Shown here: in pieces, positions 1 to 5,620 of the stretch | Layout: each line of letters opens with the position of its first letter | How positions within the stretch are numbered: the first letter of the stretch is position 1 | Assembly (NCBI GenBank): GCA_965658765.1 | Contig: CBFHTO010000124.1 | Location: 1 to 5,631 of the forward strand | Length of the DNA: 5,631 nt | Direction: 5' to 3' | Source: Glaciecola sp965658765 | GTDB taxonomy: Bacteria > Pseudomonadota > Gammaproteobacteria > Enterobacterales > Alteromonadaceae | Position numbers and translations under genes: made by a program | The notes under the pieces: model-generated | Database searches by the model: none | What the model was told of the DNA's origin: nothing | The model's input: only the letters and a program-made list of their open reading frames with translations

Positions 1-119
1 AGGCTGGTGAATGGGTTGAGGTACTTAGCGGCATTGATGCCGGCACTGAATACGTCACCAACAATAGTTACATCATCAAAGCCGATATTGAAAAATCCGG
101 CGCATCACACGACCACTAG
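1..119 (+). CDS. czcB: CzcB/CusB-type RND periplasmic adaptor, C-terminal end only (5' part outside window)
   Basis: Reading in the frame that starts at base 3 gives 38 residues ending SGASHDH before a TAG stop at 117-119. The stretch GEWVEVLSGIDAGTEYVT followed by NNSYIIKADIEKSGASHDH is typical of the last segment of heavy-metal membrane-fusion proteins, where a membrane-proximal beta domain ends in a 'KADxEKSGASHxH' tail. Such adaptors sit in the periplasm and connect the inner-membrane RND pump to an outer-membrane channel. The pump gene follows after only 9 nt, which supports the call. The His-containing tail (HDH) could contact metal, but that is inference. Only the tail is visible, so the substrate class cannot be read from this piece. 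The symbol is given by analogy to czcCBA. Confidence 0.88.
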   Translation, partial: AGEWVEVLSGIDAGTEYVTNNSYIIKADIEKSGASHDH

Positions 120-122
120 GAG
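118..122 (+). promoter_or_regulatory. Ribosome binding site of the RND pump gene, overlapping the upstream stop codon
   Basis: AGGAG lies 6 nt before the ATG at 129 and shares bases with the TAG stop (117-119) of the upstream adaptor gene. The arrangement supports both the chosen start and translational coupling between adaptor and pump. Confidence 0.75.
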
Positions 123-128
123 CGCCAT

Positions 129-3100
129 ATGTTAGATTTTATACTACGCTTTTCCATTAAGCGCAGCATGCTTGTTATGGTGCTGGTACTGGCAGCGTCA
201 GCGCTTGGCTTATGGAATTTCACCAAGTTACCGATTGATGCTGTTCCAGACATTACCAACGTGCAGGTAATGATAAATACTGATGCGCCAGGTTATACGC
301 CTCTGGAAGTTGAGCAGCGTATTTCATATCCGCTGGAAACCGCACTAGCAGGCTTGCCAAATTTAGAAGGTACTCGGTCAGTTTCTCGATACGGATTATC
401 ACAAGTAGTGGCCGTATTCAGTGACAGCACGGATGTGTACTTTGCGCGTCAACTGGTAAATGAAAGACTCTCTGGTGCCAAATCAGAGCTACCCGTTGGC
501 CTTGAGCCACAATTGGGTCCTATTGCCACCGGTCTTGGCGAAATATTTATGTTTACTGTTGATGCTAAGCCTGGTGCGACAGATAAAGATGGCAATTTGA
601 TCACGCCCATGGAGCTGCGCTCAGTGCACGATTGGGTTATCCGCCCTCAGTTAATGCGTGTACCGGGGGTGGTTGAGGTCAATCCAATTGGTGGTTTTGA
701 GCGAGAGTTGGTTGTCGCCTTCGATCCTGAAAAACTGCTGACATACGGTGTTACGCAAGCTGATTTAGTCAACGCTATTGAAAACAATAATATAAACCAA
801 GGTGCCGGTTTTATCGAAAAGAGCGGTGCACAATGGTTGATTCGGATCCCAGGACAAATTGAAAACCTTGAGGCGCTTGCTAATACCGTAGTGAAAACTA
901 CAGACGGTGCCAGTGTGCGCATCAGTGATGTTGCAAGCGTGGTTGAAGGCCATGGACTACGCACAGGTGCGGCAACGCAAGATGGCCGCGAGGTAGTGAT
1001 GAGCACGGTGTTTATGTTGATTGGCGAGAACAGCCGAACAGTCGCATTTGCGGTTGGTGAGAAGCTCAAAGAAATCAATATGTCACTCCCAGAAGGTATC
1101 GTAGCCACGGCTGTTTACGATCGGACAAAGCTTGTTGACCAAACGCTTAACACCGTTAAGACCAACTTAGTCGAAGGTGCTTTGCTTGTCATCGTCATTT
1201 TGTTTTTATTGCTAGGAAACTTTAGAGCTGCGCTTTTAACTGCCTTGGTGATCCCCTTTGCTATGTTAATGACCATCACCGGCATGGTACAAACTAAGGT
1301 TAGTGCAAATTTAATGAGTTTAGGCGCACTCGATTTTGGTCTGCTTGTGGATGGTGCAATCATTATTGTTGAGAACTGCTTGCGTAGGTTAAGTCAAGCC
1401 AGTCCAAGTGGTCAACAATTAGCTTTAAAGCACCGATTGGAAATTGTCTTTACTGCAACGAAAGAAGTAATACGCCCTGCATTATTTGGCGTTTTTATTA
1501 TCACCGCCGTATATCTACCTATTTTCGCGCTTGAAGGTGTGGAAGGGAAGATGTTTCACCCAATGGCACTGACTGTCGTTATCGCTTTGTTATGTGCCAT
1601 GGTGTTATCCATTACATTTGTACCTGCTGCAACTGCTTTGTTGTTTAAAAAACCGGTCAAAGAAAGACGTAATTTCATCATGATGGGAGCTACTTTTCTT
1701 TACCGGCCTTCTCTTCAGTGGGTTATGAAAGCGAGATGGTTTATTGTGCTTTTTGCTGTCACGCTAGTGAGCATAATGGGTTACCAAGCCACCAAACTAG
1801 GCAGTGAATTTGTGCCCAATTTGGATGAAGGGGATATTGCAATGCACGCACTTCGCATTCCCGGTACATCTTTAAGCCAAGCAGTTGCCCTGCAAGAAAG
1901 TTTAGAAGCGCGCATTATGGAAATGCCTGAAGTTGAAAGAGTGTTCGCAAAAATAGGTACCGCCGATGTTGCTACAGACGCCGTTCCGCCCAGTGTTGCC
2001 GATAATTTCATTATTATGAAACCACGCGAGCAGTGGCCAAATCCAAAGAAAACAAAAGCGCAAATTGTTGAAGATCTGGCAGCATTGGTGGAACCCATTC
2101 CAGGTAATCGCTATGAATTCTTACAACCCATACAAATGCGCTTTAATGAGTTGTTGTCGGGGGTGAGAGCAGAATTGGCAATCAAAGTGTTCGGTGATGA
2201 TTTTGAGATATTGGATTCGGTAGGCAATGATATCCAAAGTGCTATCGGCAGCGTAGAAGGTATTGCCGATATTCAGATGGAGCAAACTACAGGATTGCCT
2301 ATGCTTACTATTGTTCCAAAGCTAGAAAAATTGGCACAATACGGTATTTCAAAAGCGTTGATTCAAGAACAGTTAGCAACGTCATTGGGCGGACGAGTAG
2401 CGGGTAAATTTTACGAAGGCGATGCTAGAGCAGATATTGTGGTCCGTTTGCAAGAGACTATGCGCAGCGACGTTGATGCCCTGTATCGCTTACCTATTCA
2501 CTTACCCAATGGGCACTATGTACCTTTGCAAGAATTAGCAAATATTGAGATGGTGTTAGGTGCAAATCAGGTTAACAGGGAGAATGGTAAACGCCGTGTT
2601 GTAGTAACAGCAAACGTTCGCGGTAGAGACCTAGGCAGTTTTGTTGCGGATATAAAAACGCAAATTCAGAGTAATGTAGACATTCCAGCAGGCTATTGGC
2701 TTGAGTATGGTGGCACGTATCAAAAATTACAATCGGCCTCACAGCGTCTATCTATAGTGGTTCCGGTTACACTAGTATTGATCCTTGGCTTGCTAATATT
2801 AGCGCTGGGCTCATTTAAAGATGCCATGATCATATTCACGGGCGTACCTCTTGCACTGACCGGCGGTATAGCGGCGTTAATGCTTAGAGATATTCCATTC
2901 TCAATATCAGCCGCAGTCGGTTTTATTGCACTGTCAGGCATAGCTATCCTGAATGGCTTGGTCATGGTTTCGTTTATTCGCGATCTGAGAAAACAAAATA
3001 TGTCCTTAGAGCAGGCGATATTTGACGGCGCAATCACGCGTTTACGACCAGTTATTACGACTGCGCTCGTTGCGTCATTAGGATTTGTGCCCATGGCGCT

Positions 3101-3266
3101 AAACACGGGAATGGGCTCAGAAGTTCAGCGTCCATTATCCTCGGTTGTTATCGGAGGCATCATATCCTCAACGCTATTGACATTATTTGTCATTCCCGCC
3201 CTTTATCGAATATTACATAAAGACAACATACCAACCGAGGAAAAGGAGCCATCTCATGCGAACTAG
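129..3266 (+). CDS. czcA: CusA/CzcA-family heavy-metal efflux RND transporter (divalent-cation type)
   Basis: Full-length inner-membrane proton/metal antiporter of 1045 aa, the usual size for the HME-RND family. TM1 is at about residues 13-30, followed by a large periplasmic loop, TM2-TM7 at about 347-555, a second periplasmic loop opening with GSEFVPNLDEGD (558-569), and TM8-TM12 at about 872-1027. In TM4 the signature DFGLLVDGAIIIVEN spans 402-416. D402, D408 and E415 have the same numbering as the proton-relay residues known from Cupriavidus CzcA. This motif marks divalent-cation pumps and differs from the monovalent Cu/Ag type (CusA), which has an AIGAMVDAAIVM-like sequence there. The segment GTADVATDAVPPSVADNF (from 610) also matches the divalent class. 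The start is supported by AGGAG at 118-122. The C-terminus ends in a charged tail (EEKEPSHAN) that overlaps the next gene. The exact metal (Zn, Cd, Co or Ni) is not resolved. Confidence 0.95.
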   Translation: MLDFILRFSIKRSMLVMVLVLAASALGLWNFTKLPIDAVPDITNVQVMINTDAPGYTPLEVEQRISYPLETALAGLPNLEGTRSVSRYGLSQVVAVFSDSTDVYFARQLVNERLSGAKSELPVGLEPQLGPIATGLGEIFMFTVDAKPGATDKDGNLITPMELRSVHDWVIRPQLMRVPGVVEVNPIGGFERELVVAFDPEKLLTYGVTQADLVNAIENNNINQGAGFIEKSGAQWLIRIPGQIENLEALANTVVKTTDGASVRISDVASVVEGHGLRTGAATQDGREVVMSTVFMLIGENSRTVAFAVGEKLKEINMSLPEGIVATAVYDRTKLVDQTLNTVKTNLVEGALLVIVILFLLLGNFRAALLTALVIPFAMLMTITGMVQTKVSANLMSLGALDFGLLVDGAIIIVENCLRRLSQASPSGQQLALKHRLEIVFTATKEVIRPALFGVFIITAVYLPIFALEGVEGKMFHPMALTVVIALLCAMVLSITFVPAATALLFKKPVKERRNFIMMGATFLYRPSLQWVMKARWFIVLFAVTLVSIMGYQATKLGSEFVPNLDEGDIAMHALRIPGTSLSQAVALQESLEARIMEMPEVERVFAKIGTADVATDAVPPSVADNFIIMKPREQWPNPKKTKAQIVEDLAALVEPIPGNRYEFLQPIQMRFNELLSGVRAELAIKVFGDDFEILDSVGNDIQSAIGSVEGIADIQMEQTTGLPMLTIVPKLEKLAQYGISKALIQEQLATSLGGRVAGKFYEGDARADIVVRLQETMRSDVDALYRLPIHLPNGHYVPLQELANIEMVLGANQVNRENGKRRVVVTANVRGRDLGSFVADIKTQIQSNVDIPAGYWLEYGGTYQKLQSASQRLSIVVPVTLVLILGLLILALGSFKDAMIIFTGVPLALTGGIAALMLRDIPFSISAAVGFIALSGIAILNGLVMVSFIRDLRKQNMSLEQAIFDGAITRLRPVITTALVASLGFVPMALNTGMGSEVQRPLSSVVIGGIISSTLLTLFVIPALYRILHKDNIPTEEKEPSHAN
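3243..3248 (+). promoter_or_regulatory. Ribosome binding site that fixes the HupE-like start, inside the pump gene
   Basis: AAGGAG lies 7 nt before the ATG at 3256 and falls within the last codons of the RND gene. It favours this ATG over an in-frame TTG at 3187, which would add 23 residues (including KTTYQPRKRSHL) ahead of an otherwise well-formed signal peptide. Confidence 0.8.
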
Positions 3267-3951
3267 TATCAGGTATATCTTCGCGCTGTTTTTAGGGCTG
3301 CTGTTGTTGAGTATGTCACTAGGCGCTTTAGCGCATGGCGTTGATGACGATACCCGTTTGTTCTTGGAACAAAATACCGGGACGCAATTTTTCCCGTTTA
3401 TTTATATCGGTGCCAAACACATGTTCACAGGCTATGATCACATTCTATTTTTGGTCGGCGTCATATTTTTCCTATACCGAAGCCGCGATGTACTGCTGTA
3501 TGTCAGTATGTTTACGATAGGCCACAGCATTACCTTACTTTGGGGAGTGCTGGGTGATATACAAGTTAATCCCTATTTAATCGATGCCATTATTGGATTC
3601 TCGGTGGTGTACAAAGGCTTCGATAATTTGGGTGGGTTTAAACGTTTATTTGGCAAGCAGCCGAGCACTAAATTGGCGGTGCTTATATTTGGCTTGTTCC
3701 ATGGCTTTGGTTTAGCAAGCAAATTGCAAGAATTTGAACTGCCTTCTGAGGGCCTAGTTGCCAATATGATTGCCTTTAATATTGGTGTCGAATTAGGACA
3801 ATTCATGGCATTGGCTTTCATTGTTATCGCAATTAACTTCTGGCGAAAGCTCCCTTCATTCGAGCGCTTTTCAACGCTTACAAACACGATGTTAATGAGC
3901 GCTGGATTGATGCTGATGGGGCTTCAATTAACCGGTTATTATTTATACTAA
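3256..3951 (+). CDS. HupE/UreJ-family membrane protein (HupE_UreJ_2-like)
   Basis: Polytopic inner-membrane protein of 231 aa from the ATG at 3256. Residues 1-26 form a signal-type hydrophobic segment ending in ALA, so the mature protein would begin HGVDDD. The HX5DH motif is present as H55-MFTGY-D61-H62, at the start of a TM helix (about 60-74). Further conserved-looking motifs are GHS at 89-91, FHGFGLAS at 148-155 and NIGVELGQ at 175-182, with TM helices at about 79-99, 105-120, 139-155, 170-195 and 208-228. HupE proteins are known as Ni/Co secondary permeases, and the His/Asp of HX5DH are needed for that transport. Here the gene overlaps a divalent-metal exporter gene by 11 nt, so a role in metal homeostasis is likely. 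Whether it imports, exports or delivers metal is unknown. The family call is firm; the substrate is inference. Confidence 0.88.
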   Translation: MRTSIRYIFALFLGLLLLSMSLGALAHGVDDDTRLFLEQNTGTQFFPFIYIGAKHMFTGYDHILFLVGVIFFLYRSRDVLLYVSMFTIGHSITLLWGVLGDIQVNPYLIDAIIGFSVVYKGFDNLGGFKRLFGKQPSTKLAVLIFGLFHGFGLASKLQEFELPSEGLVANMIAFNIGVELGQFMALAFIVIAINFWRKLPSFERFSTLTNTMLMSAGLMLMGLQLTGYYLY

Positions 3952-3969
3952 TTTGAACGAGAGATTGAA

Positions 3970-4497
3970 ATGACACAACATGTAGTAAGTACAAAAACAT
4001 TAGTAAAGTCGACTATTTTCGCCACCATCATCGCAGCTGTGGTGTTTGTGTGTTTTATTCTGCCAGCAGAATACAACATCGATCCGACACATGTCGGTCA
4101 TAGACTAGGTTTAACCGCTCTAGCGCATCATGACGATGAATTAACAGACACAGGATCAAGCTCTGTCGCTACTGAACAAGGGCAGGAGGTGATTGAAGTA
4201 ATCGTCCCTGCTGGGAAAGGCATCGAATATAAATTTAAGATGTTGCAACACCACAAGATGACATACGAGTGGCTAACTGATGGTGAACCACTTTATTTTG
4301 ATTTGCACGGTGAGCCTGAAAACGACGCAACAGGATATTTTGAGAGCTACGCAATAGCGACTTTATCTGAGATGAAAGGTAGTTTCACAGCACCCTTTAC
4401 TGGCTCACATGGCTGGTATTGGAAGAATACAACTGACAAGCCTGTAGCAATCCAAATGATTGTTAAAGGGCAATTCACCGTTATCGTACTTAAATAG
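3970..4497 (+). CDS. Membrane-anchored periplasmic protein of metal-efflux operons ('transmembrane anchor protein')
   Basis: 175 aa, with one TM helix at about residues 14-32 after a short Lys-containing N-terminus (K9, K13). There is no clear cleavage site, so a periplasmic domain tethered by its N-terminus is expected. After the membrane comes HVGHRLGLTALAHHDDE (41-57), a His/acidic stretch, then a low-complexity linker (58-72). A beta-rich domain of about 100 aa follows, with IEVIVPAGKGIEYKF (75-89), QHHKMTYEW (93-101), DLHGEP (111-116), GYFESY (122-127) and FTGSHGWYWKN (143-153). The HGWYWKN turn followed by an alternating strand recalls GOLD/emp24-like beta sandwiches, but that is only an impression. 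I recall similar proteins annotated 'transmembrane anchor protein' beside czcA and hupE genes; no function is established. It starts 18 nt after the HupE-like gene. The Shine-Dalgarno is weak (GAGA at 3959-3962). Confidence 0.8.
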   Translation: MTQHVVSTKTLVKSTIFATIIAAVVFVCFILPAEYNIDPTHVGHRLGLTALAHHDDELTDTGSSSVATEQGQEVIEVIVPAGKGIEYKFKMLQHHKMTYEWLTDGEPLYFDLHGEPENDATGYFESYAIATLSEMKGSFTAPFTGSHGWYWKNTTDKPVAIQMIVKGQFTVIVLK

Positions 4498-4505
4498 AAA
4501 TCAAA

Positions 4506-4511
4506 GAGAGG
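4506..4511 (+). promoter_or_regulatory. Ribosome binding site deciding the DUF6488-like start
   Basis: GAGAGG lies 8 nt before the ATG at 4520. It supports this start over an in-frame TTG at 4460 that lies inside the previous gene and would put 20 polar residues ahead of the signal peptide. Confidence 0.65.
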
Positions 4512-4519
4512 CCTACAGA

Positions 4520-4855
4520 ATGAAAGTGATTGTAAACATAATATTAATAATAACATTGATTGGGCACTGCGCTGCATTTGCACATGAAGGACACAAAGAT
4601 ATTACTGAAGAAACCGCGCTTAACATAGTTAATAAATCAGTCAAACAGCATACATTTAAGGACTTTGGTTATGAAGTAGGAAAGCTCGATGCTAGTTGGA
4701 AATCTGTTACAAGACATAATTTAAAGACGGTTAAAAAAGTAGATAAAAGCTTTATTATTAGTGCAACCAATATCACTAGCGATACCGTCATTTATTTTCA
4801 TATTGAAAAAAATGGCAAAATAAGAACGGTTACAAATGACGTAATTAATCCGTGA
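4520..4855 (+). CDS. Small exported periplasmic protein, DUF6488-like
   Basis: 111 aa. Residues 1-21 are a signal peptide (MK, a hydrophobic run rich in Ile, then CAAFA), with likely cleavage before H22, so the mature protein starts HEGHKDI. The mature part of about 90 aa has a helix-like segment TEETALNIVNKSVKQ (29-43), the block FKDFGYEVGKLDASWK (46-61), and a C-terminal beta portion SFIISATN...VIYFHIEKNGKI (77-101). The TFKDFGYE-GKLDASW block matches my memory of DUF6488, a family found next to metal-efflux genes. The helix-then-strands layout ending in xIYFxIxxNGxI loosely resembles a PepSY half-domain, which is inference. The His-rich mature N-terminus could bind a metal ion. It lies 22 nt after the anchor-protein gene, so it is probably co-transcribed. 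GC is only about 32%, clearly below the upstream genes. No biochemical role is known to me. Confidence 0.8.
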   Translation: MKVIVNIILIITLIGHCAAFAHEGHKDITEETALNIVNKSVKQHTFKDFGYEVGKLDASWKSVTRHNLKTVKKVDKSFIISATNITSDTVIYFHIEKNGKIRTVTNDVINP

Positions 4856-4856
4856 C

Positions 4857-4878
4857 TACACAACTTTAGAGATGTGTA
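4857..4878 (+). repeat. Short inverted repeat just after the DUF6488-like gene (possible weak hairpin)
   Basis: TACACA (4857-4862) and TGTGTA (4873-4878) are perfectly complementary around a 10-nt loop, starting 2 nt after the TGA stop. No T-run follows immediately; the nearest (TTTTT, 4906-4910) is 27 nt further on. This may be a weak hairpin or a regulatory-protein site, or chance. The remainder of the 4856-4936 gap shows no convincing promoter. Confidence 0.25.
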
Positions 4879-4925
4879 CATCCAAACTTGATGAAATCGC
4901 AATGCTTTTTCAATTCAGCTAGTCT

Positions 4926-4931
4926 AAGGAG
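4926..4931 (+). promoter_or_regulatory. Ribosome binding site of the small lipoprotein gene
   Basis: AAGGAG lies 5 nt before the ATG at 4937. It is a strong Shine-Dalgarno and the main reason to treat this short reading frame as a real gene. An internal ATG at 4994 has no comparable site. Confidence 0.7.
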
Positions 4932-4936
4932 CAGAT

Positions 4937-5140
4937 ATGCAAAAGAGTATCTCAACAAATCCATTTAGTGATTTAGAAAAGCCTAAAATAAGTATGCTAT
5001 TTATTATTTTAATGCTCTCTATCGTACTCGCTTCTTGCAGTAGTTCTACTAGAATGACGACCATAAAAGATATGTCAAACCAACAATGGTCTGTTGATTG
5101 GGTATCAATAAATAAACAAAATGGGTTATGGCGCGTTTAA
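4937..5140 (+). CDS. Predicted small lipoprotein of unknown function
   Basis: 67 aa, not recognised. Residues 18-33 are hydrophobic (ISMLFIILMLSIVLAS) and end in the lipobox LASC (31-34), so lipidation at C34 is expected. The mature part has only 34 residues: a Ser/Thr-rich linker (SSSTRMTT) then a Trp-rich tail containing QQWSVDWVSIN and GLWRV. The region before the hydrophobic core is unusually long (17 residues, with K3, D12, E14, K15, K17). Starting at M20 instead would leave no positive charge, so M1 with its strong Shine-Dalgarno is preferred. The tail could be the start of a larger periplasmic domain that has been lost, leaving a remnant, but no continuation is visible before the convergent regulator gene. 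It is AT-rich (about 32% GC). It lies 81 nt after the DUF6488-like gene and may or may not belong to the same transcript. Confidence 0.6.
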   Translation: MQKSISTNPFSDLEKPKISMLFIILMLSIVLASCSSSTRMTTIKDMSNQQWSVDWVSINKQNGLWRV

Positions 5141-5175
5141 ACATTTTTTGCTCCGAACATCTCCATCTAATATTA

Positions 5176-5601
5176 TTAAATGATATTTTTAGGTGTTGTG
5201 CGGGTTTCAGCAATGCTTTCTAGTTGATGTAAAACGCCGCATTCTTTGACTTTTTTATTATCAGCACATGTCGAGCGAATGGAAACGAGAGATTGACGCA
5301 GTGCGTTTAACTCCGTTATCCGTTGTTCGATATCGTCAATGTGTTTGTCAATCGTAGCATTGACGGTTTCACAACTATTGTCCGGTTTCGCTCGTGTTTC
5401 AAGAACTAAGCTAATCTCTTCAATAGTCATATCTAGCGCACGGCACTGCTTAATAAACAGCAACTGCTTTAGCGCTTCGTCCGAATAACTTCGATAATTC
5501 GATTGCGTGCGCTCTGGTGCTGCTAGCAAAGCCTTTCGTTCATAAAAGCGAATAGTTTGAATACTTAGGCCTGTTTTATCTGCTAACTGTCCTATTTTCA
5601 T
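5176..5601 (-). CDS. cadR: MerR-family Cd(II)/Pb(II)-type metal-responsive regulator (CadR/PbrR-like)
   Basis: 141 aa, the usual length for metal-sensing MerR proteins. The N-terminus MKIGQLADKTGLSIQTIRFYERKALL is the MerR winged helix-turn-helix, followed by the NYRSYSDEALKQLLFIKQC second DNA-contact region (35-53) and MTIEEISLVLE (58-68). A dimerisation coiled coil covers about 80-110. Metal-binding cysteines are C77 (in NSCETVNA) and the C-terminal CX8C pair C112/C121 (in TCADNKKVKECGVL). This matches the Cys triad of PbrR (C78, C113, C122) and is close to CadR, which has CX6C. C53 is a further conserved cysteine. The His-rich tail of Pseudomonas CadR is absent. The dimer would twist an overlong promoter spacer to activate transcription when metal binds. 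The AGGT at 5610-5613 is a plausible Shine-Dalgarno, 8 nt before the ATG. It is convergent to the efflux operon; its nearest target is probably the divergent promoter at 5621. Confidence 0.9.
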   Translation of the reverse strand: MKIGQLADKTGLSIQTIRFYERKALLAAPERTQSNYRSYSDEALKQLLFIKQCRALDMTIEEISLVLETRAKPDNSCETVNATIDKHIDDIEQRITELNALRQSLVSIRSTCADNKKVKECGVLHQLESIAETRTTPKNII

Positions 5602-5620
5602 TTTACTTTACCTGATGCGC

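Noticed and set aside
647..1108. 153-codon open frame on the minus strand inside the pump gene
   Set aside because: Antisense to a well-conserved RND coding region, no recognisable domain, Ser/Thr/Pro-rich composition typical of a shadow frame.
1781..2098. 105-codon open frame on the minus strand inside the pump gene
   Set aside because: Antisense shadow of the second periplasmic domain; no recognisable protein.
2720..3106. 128-codon open frame on the minus strand inside the pump gene
   Set aside because: Antisense shadow of TM8-TM11 of the pump; no family resemblance or ribosome site noted.
3187..3255. Longer version of the HupE-like protein starting at a TTG inside the pump gene
   Set aside because: The extension would put 23 residues with several basic ones ahead of a good signal peptide. 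The AAGGAG at 3243-3248 fits the ATG at 3256.
129..3266. Assignment of the pump as a CusA-type Cu/Ag exporter
   Set aside because: The TM4 motif is DFGLLVDGAIIIVEN with D402, D408 and E415, the divalent-cation form, not the AIGAMVDAA form of Cu/Ag pumps.
3573..3887. 104-codon open frame on the minus strand inside the HupE-like gene
   Set aside because: Antisense shadow of a conserved membrane protein, no recognisable features.
4460..4519. Longer version of the DUF6488-like protein starting at a TTG inside the anchor-protein gene
   Set aside because: No ribosome site for it; GAGAGG at 4506-4511 fits the ATG at 4520, which directly begins a signal peptide.
4888..4916. Possible promoter before the small lipoprotein (TTGATG as -35)
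   Set aside because: At 17-bp spacing the -10 position reads CAATTC, which matches the consensus poorly. No better hexamer was found.
5135..5142. Perfect 8-bp palindrome GTTTAAAC followed by a T-run (5144-5149), as a terminator
   Set aside because: It has no loop and a very AT-rich stem; it cannot form a usable terminator hairpin and overlaps the lipoprotein stop codon.
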